Shown: one piece after another, positions 1 to 11,302 of the stretch | How the letters are laid out: every line of letters begins with the position of its first letter | How positions within the stretch are numbered: the first letter of the stretch is position 1 | Assembly: GCF_011397635.1 (NCBI RefSeq) | Contig: NC_064769.1 | Span: 40,348,033-40,412,032, forward strand | Direction of reading: 5' to 3' | Length of the DNA: 64,000 bases | From: Epinephelus fuscoguttatus | Taxonomy: Eukaryota > Chordata > Actinopteri > Perciformes > Serranidae | The notes under the pieces: generated by a model | What the model was told of the DNA's origin: nothing | The model's database searches: none | Seen by the model: the letters and a program-made list of their open reading frames with translations, nothing else | Position numbers and translations under genes: made by a program

Positions 1-2199
1 GGTGCTGATTGCTCTGGAGCGTCACCAGCTGATCCTCCATCCCACCGGCTGGTCCCCGGCGGCGGGACACTCCTACCTGGCCGTAGGGCTGACGTGGCTG
101 GTCGCCTGCTTCATCTCTCTGCCCTTCCTGTCCTTCAACATCCTCACAAATGACCCCTTCCAGAACATCAGTCTGCCCGCTAACCCCTTCAGGTGAGCTC
201 AGATTAGAGGTGTGCAGCTTGTTACCAAAGTATCTTTACCACTGTGTTGAACATCCATTTTGGCGTCAACATACAGAAAAGGGGTCAGTTTGATTTTTTC
301 CAGTTGGTACCCGTTTGTATTTTACAAGAAAAGCTGTGCCAACAATGTGTCGCTGTCCTGAACACATCTATAAAAACTTGACGCCTCCACTGCTGTGTGC
401 ACTTGAACAACATACAGTGGTGCACCTGCAGCACGGAGAGGCTCAGGTAAGAATACTGAAATTAATATTAGTCATCATTAGCTGCAGACTGATTATTCAC
501 CGTATAAATCAGGACACACTTCTCTCCCCTCTGTGAAAGTACATAAGCCAATTGAATAATAAAAAAATATTGGCGCTGATGTCGGTGGTTCAGGCCCTGT
601 ATTATTATCAGATCAGGACCAGACTCTGTGGAATCGCCCCCCCAGCTCAGATATCTGGTGTGTGCAGGTATGTGTTTGGTCATCAACACCTCGTTGTATC
701 AGGATAAAGGATGATCATGCGTCATTTAAAACAGCAGAATTTTGCTGCTAAATCAAGTCAACAGGAAACAACAGGATCAGACCTTTAGCTGTGTCGCACC
801 ACTTTTACTCAGTAACATACAGTTAACAAGGTTGTTCAGAAGCTCGTTAGTCCACCCTGTGGTTGTATGACTCCGCCCACCAGTCAACCCTGTGGTTGTA
901 TGACTCCGCCCACCAGTCCACCCTGTGGTTGTATGACTCCTCCCACCAGTCAACCCTGTGGTTGTATGACTCCGCCCACCAGTCCACCCTGTGGTTGTAT
1001 GACTCCGCCCACCAGTCCACCCTGTGGTTGTATGACTCCGCCCACCAGTCCAGTGTCTCTGACAGTCTCCATCCATGTCAGTGAAAACATGGATGCTTCA
1101 CACACAGAAGATCTATACAATCAGCACAGTTTCAAGATTAGAGTCACCAATTCAGTATCTGACCAAATGTCTCCCCTTCTGTTCCTGAAATATGACGTTA
1201 AAACATGATGATGTCACAGTCAAGCTGATCTTTGACCTTTTGACCTTCATTATTTTATCCTGTTAGACATTTGTGTCAAGTTTGGTCTGAATTAGTGAAT
1301 GAATTCTTCAGTTAGGGATAAAAACATGTTTTGCAAAGACATTCCCTTAAGGAGTTCTTGAGGTCACAGTGACCTTGAATTTTGACCCTTGACCTTTGGC
1401 CACCAAATTCTATTCAGACATTTGTGCCAAATTTGAAAAAATTCCTCAAGGTGGTCTTGAGATTTGCATTGACGAGAATGTGACAGACAGGGCCACAGTG
1501 ACCTTTGACCACCAAAATGTAATCAGTTCATCTTTAAATCGAAGTGAACATTTGTGACAAATCTGAAGAAATCCAATCAAGTAGTTCTTGAGATATTCAC
1601 AAAAATGTGTATGAAAATCAGATGGATGCAAAGTCAGAGTGACCTTTGACCTCTGACCACCAAATTCTAATCAGTTCACTGTTGAATCCAAGAGGGCGTT
1701 TGTGCCAAATTAGAAGAAATTCCCTCAAGGCTCTCTTGAGATGTTGGAGTCACAGGAATAGGACGGACCGATGGACAGATGACCAACTTGAAAACATTTT
1801 ACCTATCGCCAGCCTGAAGGCATTTAAACAAAACTCCTGAGAACGAATTAGAAAGAACCCAGGAGAGCTATTGTGACGGACCGGCACCAGCGCGTCAGCT
1901 CACCAGCCCTCTGATTAAATATTTCATAATCATGTGTAAATTAATTTCACTGTTCCAATTTCTGGTGTGATCCAGGCCTCACTGTAAGTTCAGACAAACA
2001 CAAGGGGGATTCTCATGGTGGCATGATCACATACGAAGTCAACAGAAAGATTTGAGTAGACGTGAAGAGTCCAGGATGATTGCCTCGAGGCTTTGAGGGC
2101 TCTATTGTCAAGCACAAACACAGTGCTTATGAAATGATGTTTGCGTTCGTGCCCACACAGACCGCCTCTTATTTCAGATGCACTGCTGTTTCAGCTTTA

Positions 2200-2237
<38 letters not shown>

Positions 2238-4899
2238 AAGACCAAAAACTTCATCCACCTGAACCCAGCGTGCATTCATTCATTTTATTTTAAAGGGTCA
2301 TAAATCTGGTGGGGGGCACGGTGGTGGGGTTTGAATGCAGGTCAGGGATTTGAACCAGAGGGTGGGGGAGCCCTTCTGTGCAGAGTTTGCATGTTCTCCG
2401 CATGTCAGCGTGGGTTTCCTCCAGGTGCACAGCGATGTCTTGTTACAAACACACACATTACAGCACTACTAAGGTGCATCCTGAGTCAGACGATGAGCAG
2501 AAGTGTGTGTGGTAGTTACATGTTTTGTGTGTTATCTCCCTGCTTTGAAATGAATCCCTCGGATGATTCTGAGCGCTCGGCTGAGGAACAACGAAGTCAT
2601 TGTTTGCTCTGCTCCATCTTTTACAACATTCAGTAATCATGGCAGGTTTTTGCACATCGCAGCACCTGATGGGAAATGTTTGCTGCTGACATTTGACATG
2701 CCGTGGTGACATTTTGTGAACACAACAGCCACAACAGGTAATGGTTGTAGTTTAAACGTTATATTTCTTGTAAAGTATTAAGTTACTTGTATGAAGTTTG
2801 ACAGAGAGGGTCAAACAGTGGAGATGTTTTTAGCTGAAGAGTTGGAAACATGACTTCAGACAGTGGATACCATGGAATGGAAGAGCCTGGTTATTATGGT
2901 GTAGGTATGTTTCCATGGAAGCTCTAGTTTGTTTTTGTTTTTTGCTTATAAATGTATTGTGTTTGTTTTTTAGAAATTCGGGTGTTGCAGCAGCACAAGG
3001 ATAGAAATAAGTACAGATACATAGAGAAAGTAAATTATGTAATAATTAGAAGTATATAAATAAAAATACGTATGATATCCAGTGAATTAGCACCTCAGAA
3101 ATGGTGTTGTGACGTTACTTACTTTACACAAAGTTACATACTTAACATAACGTTACATCAGTTAGGATTAGGAGAGTAAGGTAACATAGGTTTGGTTTAG
3201 CAAAAGAAATCTAATTGGGAATCGCCATGTTACGTTCTTAAGGTAAAGTTCGATACTTAAAGTTAATTACTTAACTGTAAAGCTAAGTAGGCTAGGATTA
3301 GGATAGTGACGTTACATGGGTTTGGTTTAGGAAAAAAAAACATGGTTAGGCATCACTATGCTACGGGCTTACTGTAAAGTTATGTAATTTTGACGTAGGA
3401 AAAGAACCATGGTTCAGCGTCACCATGTCATGTACTTAAAGTGAAGTTATGTAGGGTAGGAATAGGATAGTGAAGTTACGTGGGTTTGGTTTAGGAAAAA
3501 AAACATGGTTGGGCATCAACATGTCATAGACTTAACGTAAAGTTATGTACTTAAAATAACATATCTGATATAACATACTTCACGTAACGTACATAACATA
3601 ACCTTACATAGATAAAACCTTTGAGCTAAACCATCACACACTGAACTGACTTACTGTGATTTTAAGTTGAGGGACAACTACGCAGGTTGATTTTAGCGCT
3701 GCTCATCGTGGACTATATTGCTGTCATTGTTCATTTTAGTCAAAGCATACAGTTTGAAAACGAGGCAAACGCGGCTCCAACTAGAAAACAATGTTTTGAT
3801 GCATTGGATGTGCTGAATGTGCATATTAAGGCAGTACAGGAGGAGGTGCACATTAATAATCCTCCAGGACTGTAACATGCTCATGTTTAACCCAAACAAT
3901 GTGTCATGTGACTGCAGTTGCTTCACATCCAGGTCGCAACACCTTCTCACCACAAACCAACCGCACCAGAGTTCCTTTGGAACCGGACTGAGACCACCTC
4001 TTCAAGAAGGTCTCAGTCCGGTTGTTTTGGTGTGTTCACACCTGCATCAGAACTGCAGCGCTGCTGCACTGCTGTCCTGTCCTAAACAACACCTGTGGCT
4101 CTGTCTTGTCTGTCTCAGGGACCATCTGATCTGTATGGAGCTGTGGCCGTCAGATAAGCATCGTCTCGCCTACACCACCTCCCTGCTGCTCTTCCAGTAC
4201 TGCCTGCCTCTGCTGCTGGTGCTCCTCTGCTACCTCAGGATCTTCCTCCGCCTGAGACGACGCAGGTCACACTGCTTCACTTCCTCTGTTTTTGTTCTGC
4301 CATCAGTGTGTGACAGCATGTTTGTCTTATACAGATGGAGATGCAGTGTTGTGGGTAATCTATTAATACATAACACTACATCATTGTGCCGTAGGTTTGG
4401 TGTGACATTTCACAGTGACTTGTCTGACAGTTGGCGTCATGCTGTGTTGTGCAGGGACATGCTGGAGCGCAGCAGGAGGACTCAGGGAGCCCAGAGGATT
4501 AACGCCATGCTGTTAGCTATTGTCGTAGCCTTCGCTCTGTGCTGGCTGCCGCTGAACGTCTTCAACACGCTGTTTGACTGGCACCACCAGGCCCTACCTG
4601 ACTGCCAGCACGACGCTGTCTTCTCTGCCTGCCACCTGACGGCGATGGCCTCCACCTGCATTAACCCCGTGGTGTACGGCTTCCTCAACAGCAACTTCCA
4701 GAGGGAGCTGAAGTCGACGCTGCAGCGCTGTCAGTGTGGTAAGCGGACGGTGGAGAGCTACGAGAGCTTCCCCCTCTCCACTGTGGGCAGCGAGGGCATG
4801 ACCAAAGCCACGTCCCTCAACAGGATGGGGTCAGTCTCACCCAGACCTGAGTTCAGCTCAGTGATACCTGTGAAAACAATACCAGCAAACAGCTTCTGA
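1..4899 (+). CDS. Neuropeptide Y family receptor, Y4/Y8 group (npy8/npy4-like), 3' three exons
   Basis: Class A GPCR for NPY/PYY-type peptides at the plasma membrane, coupling to Gi as known for the family. The first coding exon in view enters in frame at base 2 and ends at 192 (CAG|GTGAGC). It begins with ALERHQLI, the NPY-receptor version of DRY, then TM4. The second exon is 4119-4265 (acceptor tgtctcag) with extracellular loop 2 and TM5 ([10 protein letters not shown]). The third is 4455-4899 (acceptor gtgcag) with TM6 ([11 protein letters not shown]), TM7 ([11 protein letters not shown]), a CQC cysteine pair suited to palmitoylation, and stop TGA. Both junctions split an Arg codon as AG|G and keep frame. 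The intron after TM5 matches the position known in Y1-type genes. ERHQLI...PTGW, the DWHH motif after TM6 and ESFPLSTV in the tail favour Y4/Y8 over Y1 or Y2. I cannot separate npy8a, npy8b and npy4 by eye. The N-terminus through TM3 lies outside the window. Confidence 0.9.
852..1049. repeat. 33-bp minisatellite, six copies
   Basis: Six head-to-tail copies of a 33-bp unit containing ctgtggttgtatgactc and cgcccaccagt. Copies differ at only a few positions (caaccc/ccaccc and cgccc/tccc alternatives). The unit is 11 codons long, so several frames stay open across it. That is a repeat artefact and not coding evidence. It lies in the first visible intron of the NPY receptor gene. Confidence 0.9.
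1225..1835. repeat. Diverged teleost dispersed repeat, about 3-4 tandem units
   Basis: Recurring phrases such as gtgacctttgaccaccaaat, ctaatcagttca, tttgtgccaaatt and gaaattccctcaag return every 110-130 bp. The block ends in a gacggaccgatggacagatg tail. I recognise the pattern as a common fish intergenic repeat but cannot name the family. Intronic. Confidence 0.7.
2201..2234. repeat. (AC)n microsatellite
   Basis: Uninterrupted AC dinucleotides, about 17 units, in the NPY receptor intron. Confidence 0.95.
2310..2425 (+). mobile_element. Truncated tRNA-like SINE fragment
   Basis: Shares the phrases gggcacggtgg, gagcccttctgtgc, gagtttgcatgttctcc and gtcagcgtgggtt with the full-length SINE at 52173-52533, but stops early and has lost the A/B-box core. 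Old 3'-truncated copy in an intron. Confidence 0.65.
3100..3560 (+). repeat. Internal tandem repeat of about 130-165 bp
   Basis: The phrase ggattaggatagtgacgtta...gggtttggtttagg(a)n...catggtt...catcac recurs at about 3165, 3294 and 3458 with substitutions. The stretch is rich in cttaacgtaaagttatg motifs. Low complexity, no coding signal. Confidence 0.7.
3960..4060. mobile_element. MITE-like hairpin element just upstream of an NPY receptor exon
   Basis: A perfect 15-bp inverted repeat (3981-3995 and 4009-4023, aaccggactgagacc and its complement) surrounds a 13-nt spacer, followed by ttttggtgtgttcacacc. A related element with ggtctgagttcggttc and a gtgttcaca end lies at 21510-21655. This suggests a non-autonomous DNA transposon with a hairpin core. 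It ends about 60 bp before the exon at 4119. Confidence 0.6.
4266..4454 (+). other. Short (189 bp) in-frame intron of the NPY receptor gene
   Basis: It is bounded by CAG|GTCACA and GTGCAG|GGAC. The length is exactly 63 codons and the receptor frame reads through without a stop. Retention would insert 63 residues into intracellular loop 3 between TM5 and TM6. The donor (GTCACA) is a poor match to GTRAGT. Conservation of protein sequence resumes exactly at the acceptor, so it is normally an intron. Confidence 0.75.
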
Positions 4900-7540
4900 T
4901 GACGACCAAACTGTTTTCTGACAAGTGGCTGACAGCTGGAACAGACTGTCTGAGACCGCTGCGTCAAATACTGCTTCAGCTTTTACTTTCCACAACTTTC
5001 CTGCCGGAGTAAAACTTTGCTGTCAGGGTGCAACCACTTATTTCACTCAGACTGACTGTTCGGGGGCAGGAAACATCGAGGACGGAGGCTGTCTGATGAG
5101 GCTTCAAGTCCAGAAAGCAAAGCAGAATTGTGTACATCGACTCTGCTGAGGGAAACAGAGAGGAAGCAGAGGAGCTGGTAGAACAGCCTGTTATGCCCCA
5201 CCCCCCTTGGTTACTGTTGCTATGGTCGTTGATCTTTGCATTGTAGAATGTTTGGTTTACGACGATAACGGCGGCAGATCTCTCAAACAGCAGACAAAAA
5301 CACTTTCTCAGTTTTAGCCATCGACCTCGGCCTGGCTAAAATTACAACTGTTGCCAGCAGATGTGAAGAGCTCCAGCTAAAGGCAGCTAATTAACGTTAG
5401 CTTCAGTGCGTTAGAGTCATATTGTTAGATGGACTTGTTTTAGGTACGTGACACCACACATGATGGCATCATGCTAAAAGACTAAAGTTAACAGGTAGAA
5501 AGTGAGCGAGCACTGCTTTTGTATTACATGATGTGTGATGCCAACAAAACTACCATTAAGGCACAAACGCACCACACTGACGGTTGGTCGGCAGTCAATG
5601 TCGAGCCGTCGGGGAGTGTCCGTGGCCCTCGACAGAGCTAGCTGGCCTTTTTTTCCTGCTGATGTTGAATCAGCGTCAGTGAATGCAGAGCCTGTCGGTG
5701 AATGACCTCCCTCTGACTGTCAGCTGAGCTCAGGTCACGAGAAGAGAAACAGGAAGTGAGTTGAGTAAAGGAGGAGCTAACGACCAAAACCAACTTGTTC
5801 CATCAGGTCAGATTATTTTTCTTTTTAGCAGAAACGTTTCCTGATGGTTTGTGTTATTGTTCATGTGCTAACTGGCTAACTAGCATCAAGACGCTCTTCT
5901 TGTTGATGAATACAGACGACCGCCGTCTGCTGCTGTGGAGAGTCGTTTCCTCTCAGCAGGAGCAGAACGGACGAGCTGATTGGCCGTCGGTTTGGTGTGT
6001 ACGATGTGAGGTGACGCAGCAAGGGGTCTTCATCACCGCTAGTTCTCTGAAGTCACTTTGGTGTGTGTGGGTTGGTAGTGTTCATCGTCTCCTCCCACAA
6101 AGAAACTGAGTTGTTGTTTAATCGCTAACAATGATCAATTCTAGTCGGCACTCAGGTGTAACTTTCCAGTTTCATCACCATGCAATATTATATCAATATT
6201 GGATCTTTAATCATTGAATCAATATATCGTTCCAGATTGATGGATCATTACACCCCTCATTGTTAATGTGCTACCTGGCTAACTAGCGTCAACACGCTCT
6301 TCCTGTTTCCCTTTTTAATGACGAACACAGACGACCGCCGTACGAACTGGTTGGCCGTCGTTCATGCGCAACTTTTTGACTGAGACACGTCAACATGAGG
6401 CGACGCAGCAGGAGTCTTCATCACCGCTGTTTGGATCCATCAGCTATAGAACAAAAACACAACGCATGTAACAGGCATAATTTGACACACCGTCCCTGAA
6501 CGTCCAAAACTGACAGAGTGGACCGAGACCGCCATATTTGGACATGTCGGTCCGCCCCCAAAGCGGTGGTATTTGATGACTTTGGAGTGAGAATGTGTTC
6601 ATGTCATTTGGGGCCCTTTAAGACACAACACGACGGCGGGAACACTGCGCTCTGAAAAGCCATTATTTCCGATGGCCATGATGACTTTTCGCTGTGTTGA
6701 GCAAAGCGCAGCCACTTGGCGAGCTGGATCACAGCGGCGAGTGCAGCTAAAAATCGTGTTTTATCCGAGAGGGCCTTTCCTTGAGCTGTGCCTGGTCACA
6801 GACCTGTTGCTCAGGACAGTCAGTGAAATATGGAAAAATGTGAAAGGAGTGACACAAACATGGCGAAAAGAAAAAAGGAAACTGCTCTCTGACGTACGTG
6901 TTTTCTATGTGACTTTCCAAAGTGTAAATGATGTCATTATGATAGTGAACACTGTTGATTAGCATCTTATGAGCATTTTAAAAGTGTGGTGGAGATTAAT
7001 AAACACAGTGGAAGTCAATGAGGCTGCTCAACATTAATATGCTAATTTACTGCAAAAGTTTTGATGAAAATAAACTGAACAAATACTGAATATGCTGTAA
7101 TGAGTGTTTACAAACCATCTTCAGTGTCTGAGTCACAGATACAGTAAAGTCTATGAGTGACGACACTTGGCCCTACTTTCTCTGAATGAGATGCATCTTT
7201 GTAGCGATGTCTCGTAGCAGCTATCAGACTGTTAAAGTTAAAAGGCAGCACAGCGTCAGATTTCTTTGTTAAAGCGCTCGGTGGTGCCCTCATACCTCAG
7301 ACTGACCTCCCAGCTCATCGATGATGAAACATCAGATTCTAAATCAACAGAACGATGAATCATAAAGTTCATGTTTCCTCGGCAGATATTTTCTGTTTCT
7401 GTTACAACACTCAAGTTTTTCAGTTGTTCTTCCACTTCAGAATTACAGTTTTTAATTTCTGTGTTCTTATTGACATTTAACTGTATTCAAATGCCTTTCA
7501 ACACCTCATTTCCATTTTGTTTTTTTAAACCTAATTACGC
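4900..7540. other. 3' flank of NPY receptor and intergenic DNA
   Basis: No protein-coding signal seen. It contains a diverged direct repeat: 5865-6060 (gctaactggctaactagcatcaa...cagacgaccgccgt...ggccgtcg) recurs at 6265-6430. The remainder is ordinary unique-looking sequence. No clear polyadenylation signal was found just downstream of the receptor stop. Confidence 0.5.
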
Positions 7541-7780
7541 CTTATGGCCACTTTATTAGGGACATCTTGCAGGTACCGGGCTGGACCCCCTTTTTAATTC
7601 TTGGGGTCACAGATTCAACAAGGTGCTGGAAACATTCCTCAGAGATGTTGGTCCATATTGACATGATGCGAGAGGGTAGTTATACGCACATCGAAAAAGG
7701 TGCAAGGCCGGCACAAAACATGAATGAAAAAGAGGTAGAGCCTGCACACTTACTCCATGCCACAAACCTTAATGAACAAC

Positions 7781-7808
7781 GTTTCGATCCTAGAGGGATC
7801 TTCGTCAG
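7781..7808 (-). ncRNA. Hammerhead-ribozyme-like core, intact motif
   Basis: On the reverse strand CTGACGA is followed by a 5-bp stem (GATCC/GGATC with a short loop) and GAAAC, the strictly conserved hammerhead boxes in the correct order. Downstream acgtt could supply a short palindromic helix III as in dimeric hammerheads. Helix I looks weak (about three pairs). Self-cleavage is inferred and not shown. Confidence 0.5.
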
Positions 7809-7896
7809 GTCTGAATGTTGGAAAATGAAAACCACACCTCTATTTATAACGTTGTGTGCAACAGGCGTGGTTAATCATCCAAATATCATCTATCAT

Positions 7897-7929
7897 CAGA
7901 TCACCTCCTCTTCTTGGGGAGGTGATCTG
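7897..7929. repeat. Perfect 12-bp hairpin
   Basis: cagatcacctcc (7897-7908) pairs with ggaggtgatctg (7918-7929) around a 9-nt loop, just inside the left arm of the nested element. Confidence 0.85.
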
Positions 7930-8599
7930 AACACCCTCCTATTGAACCCTCCAGACTCTTTCCCCTAGTGGTTTGAATCAAGAATATGAGCTCAAACACT
8001 TTCTTTAAATCCATTAGGCTTACTTGAGTGATGAATTAACATATTCTTCTTATTTTTTATATATTCCTATATTGTTCTGTATGGTTTCGTCGGTTTACAT
8101 GTCCCAGTAGACTACTTGGACATGACTGTGAACACTGTTTTTGGTGTTCAGGATCTGTGAGCTTAATCATTTGATTTTTTTCCATTGATGACGTCTATTT
8201 AAATACATGAGATGAGGTTTTGCTGCTAAGATGTATTTTTGATGATTTGTTTAACTGTGAAGATTTGCTAACTTTAATGTTATTCTGTTGAAGAGACTAA
8301 TTAGCCCACGCTGATTAATTGAATATAATCCACTTAATATGATTGCTGCTCATGATATATTATTCGATGTTTTTTGAATTGTAGGTCCCCTTTTTTCTGA
8401 TGGAATTTTATAATATATATTCTCAGAGTGTTTTTGATGTACTTGTACTGAATTGTTACCCTGGATTGAATTTGATGTTTGCTTTTTCTGGTCGATGTTT
8501 TTTAAAAAATAACCCCAGATGATATTTGGATGATTAACCACACCTGTTGCACACAACGTTATAAATAGAGGTGTGGTTTTCATTTTCCAAACTTCAGAC

Positions 8600-8627
8600 C
8601 TGACGAAGATCCCTCTAGGATCAAAAC
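8600..8627 (+). ncRNA. Hammerhead-ribozyme-like core, mutated copy
   Basis: Mirror copy of the reverse-strand motif at 7781-7808. CTGACGA and the GATCC/GGATC stem are kept, but GAAAC has become AAAAC (G to A at 8623). That hits an invariant core guanine, so this copy should be dead. Confidence 0.45.
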
Positions 8628-8699
8628 ATTGCTCATTAAAGTTTGTGGCATGGAGTAAGTGTGCAGGCTCTACCTCTTTTTCATTCATGTTGACATGAT

Positions 8700-9500
8700 G
8701 ACATCACACAGTTGATCCATGATGAGAATCTCCCGTTCCAGCACATCCCAAAGGTGCTCTATTGGACTGAGATCTGGTGACTGTGGAGGCCATTGGAGTA
8801 CAGTGAACTCATTGTCATGTTTGAGATGATGTGAGCTTTGTGACATGGTGCGTTATCCTGCTGGAAGTAGCCATCAGAAGATGGGTACACTGTGGTCATA
8901 AAGGGATGGACACGCTCAGCAACAATACTCAGGTAGGCTGTGGTGTTTAAACCATGCTCAGTTGCTACTAAGAAAATCTCCCCCACACCATTACACCACC
9001 AGCAGCAGCAGCAGCCTGAAGCGTTGATACAAGGCAGGATGGATCCATGCTTCCATCTGAATGTGGTTTTTCCAATCTTCTATTGTCCAGTTTTGGTGAG
9101 AAAACCCGTGTGAATTGTAGCCTCAGTTTCCTGTTGTTAGCTGACAGGAGTGGCACCTGGTGTGGTCTTCTGCTGCTGTAGCCCATCTGCTTCAAGGTTG
9201 GACAAGGTGTTGTTGCTTCAGAGATGCTCTTCTGCACACCTTGGTTGGAACCAGTGCTTATTTGACTTCCTGTTGCCTTTCTATCATCTTGAACCAGTCT
9301 GGCCATTCTCCTCTGACCTCTGGCATCAACAAGGCATTTTGGCTCACTGGATATTTTCTCTTTTTGGGACCATCCTCTGTAAACCCTAGAGATGGTTGTG
9401 CTGAACATCCCAGTAAATACTCAGACCAGCCCGTCTGGCACCAACAACCATGCCACGTTCAAAGTCACTTCAATCACCTTTCTTCATCATTCTGATGCTC
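8700..9500 (-). pseudogene. Tc1-type transposase relic
   Basis: Reverse-strand fragments contain recognisable Tc1 transposase phrases: a C-proximal stretch GYFQQDNAPCHKAH with the second catalytic Asp (about 8830-8885), GGVMVWGRFS (about 8968-9000), the segment between the domains around 9050-9170, and part of the N-terminal DNA-binding region (about 9280-9480). Frameshifts separate them and the segment carrying the catalytic Glu is not preserved in one frame. Cut-and-paste activity is lost. Confidence 0.85.
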
Positions 9501-9549
9501 CGTTTGAACTTTAGCTGATTAAAAAGGTGTACCTAATAAAATGGCCATC

Positions 9550-9581
9550 GAGTGTGTGTGTGTGTAGATATATATATATAT
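9550..9581. repeat. Compound (GT)n(AT)n microsatellite
   Basis: A short GT run followed by a TA run directly beside the right end of the Tc1 relic. Confidence 0.9.
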
Positions 9582-9814
9582 GTACCCTTCATACTCTGGG
9601 AGGACAATCTGGGACAGGCAGTGTATCTTTAATTAATCTGAGCTGGCAGTGGACGTTGGACTCTTATGTCAGATGGATGGTAAATTTTGTTTGGAATGAA
9701 AATCGGGTTGATGAAAATTTAAATCTCTTATGATTTCATATTGTGTGGACTTTAATATTACACTTTGCAGATGCTAGGTTTTGTTCTCCATACCACACGG
9801 CTAAATGATCGTCA

Positions 9815-10740
9815 TTATCCAGGGGTTTTGTTTCTGGTCTGTTTTCTCGTGGACGTTGTTTTGGGGGGTTTCTGTTTTCTTCCTTGTTTCATGTTTAATC
9901 TGCTTCCTGTTTTATTTTGTAGATTCTCTCCTCATGTGTCATGTCTGGTTTTACTCCCTGTTTTGTGTGTTTTCCCACCTGTTTTCTGTCACACCAGTCT
10001 CGTTAGTCCCTCCCTGTTCCCAGAGTCTTCTCCTCACACCTGTCCTGTATTAGTCTTGTTTGCTCCGCCCACATGTTCCCCTCCACACCCTCCAGCTGTG
10101 TCTCATTCTTGTGATTAGTTTACTGTGTATATACACCTGTGTGTTTCACCTTGTTCCTCGTCAGTTTGTCCTGTCATGAATCAGTTCAGGAAGGAGCTCA
10201 GTGCAGAGCCGCAGGCAGGTTGAAGGGTTAACACAAAGTGAGCTTTAATAAAGAAACAGCACATCCAGAACAGGCAGGTAACTGAAAGGCCTAAAGAAAG
10301 ATGAACCCAAACCAAACTGAAAACCATCAAGGATAATACGATGACCTCAGGGAAGAAATCCAAACAGAACACAGGACACAAGACAGGAAACAGAGCAGGG
10401 AACGCCACCAAGAACACAGGGATGAACACAGACGAACTGACCAGGAACAAAAGGAAAACACACAGGTAAATACACTCAGGAAACTCATGTCAAGAGCAAG
10501 ACACAGCTGGAGGAGGACACTGGGGGAGGGTGGAGCAAACAAGACTCACACAGAACAGGTGTGACAGAAAACAGGCGGGAAAACACACAAAGACAGGAAG
10601 TAAAACCAGACATGACACATGAGGAGAGAATCTACAAAATAAAACAGGAAGCAGATTAAACATGAAACAAGGAAGAAAACAGAAAAACCCCAAAACAACG
10701 TCCACAAGAAAACAGACCAGAACAAAAACCAGGTCTTTGT
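9815..10740. repeat. Inverted pair of a dispersed repeat
   Basis: The segment 9822-10040 (ggacgttgttttgggg, catgtttaatctgcttcctg, tgtcatgtctggttttac) returns as its reverse complement at about 10500-10735. The intervening 500 bp includes a TATA-like gtgtatatacacctg at about 10122 and an aataaag at about 10247. It is probably two opposite copies of one mobile element, or one element with inverted ends. Apparent ORFs here are hydrophobic translations of the repeat, not genes. Confidence 0.75.
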
Positions 10741-11259
10741 TTATCTTCACACTGCGTCCTCGGCGATGGTTTAGGCTACTGTAAAAATGAAGGTTATCTT
10801 CATCTGTGTTCCTGTTCTGACACCCGGCACAATAAGACATTTTTATTTGGGGTATCTGAAGTGTTTCTCACAGGTTTTTGCTGTTTTTCTGCCACCAGTC
10901 TGTGCGCACAGCTGCTGTGACGTAACAGTGTCATTCACTACAACCGGTCTATAATGACTCGATAAGAGATGAACTCTGAGTTACTGCGAGGCAAAAGAAG
11001 ACGTGCAGCACAACATCAAACTGCAACAACAAATCAGCCTCAGTTATAAAGGCTCACTGTGTCTCTGGTTCTTTTCTGAAGACGTCCTCTAGCCGACTGG
11101 ACGGCAGCGAGACTCCACGTCTGGAGCAAGTCACAGAGAGTGTGACGAGGAAGAGGAGTCTGTGTGAGCTGAAGATGCTCCTGTAATTTAACATGACGAG
11201 TACGTAAAGATAAGATGAGGTTTTTCCCACCAGTTGTTGGAGGCCCTGACAACAGGGCT

Positions 11260-11302
11260 GGAGGAGGAGGAGGAGGAGGAGGAGGAGGAGGCGGCGGCGG
11301 CA
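11260..11302. repeat. (GGA)n(GGC)n trinucleotide repeat
   Basis: A GGA run followed by GGC units. It produces poly-Gly or poly-Pro ORFs that are not genes. Confidence 0.95.

Larger units (their letters stand above)
7668..8689. mobile_element. Penelope-like (non-autonomous) insertion with 173-bp inverted arms, nested in Tc1
   Basis: Inserted in the Tc1 relic with the 10-bp target duplication ttgacatgat (7658-7667 and 8690-8699). Arms 7719-7891 and 8517-8689 are inverted copies of each other. The left end carries an extra 51 bp before its arm. Each arm holds a CTGACGA...hairpin...(G)AAAC motif of hammerhead type, which is known from Penelope-like element terminal repeats. No reverse transcriptase is present. 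The spacer between the arms is AT-rich with no coding signal. The family assignment rests on the ribozyme-like motif and inverted terminal repeats and is inferred. Confidence 0.6.
7545..9547 (-). mobile_element. Decayed Tc1/mariner transposon interrupted by a nested insertion
   Basis: Ends carry inverted termini: tggccactttattagg at 7545 and cctaataaaatggcca ending at 9547. The left end is preceded by TA, the Tc1 target dinucleotide. The interior (7565-7667 and 8690-9500) reads in reverse as a Tc1 transposase, and 7668-8689 is a foreign insertion flanked by a 10-bp target duplication. Many stops and frameshifts make it an old inactive copy. Confidence 0.85.

Noticed and set aside
777..1208. 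Overlapping repetitive ORFs on both strands
   Set aside because: They are translations of a 33-bp minisatellite whose length is a multiple of three.
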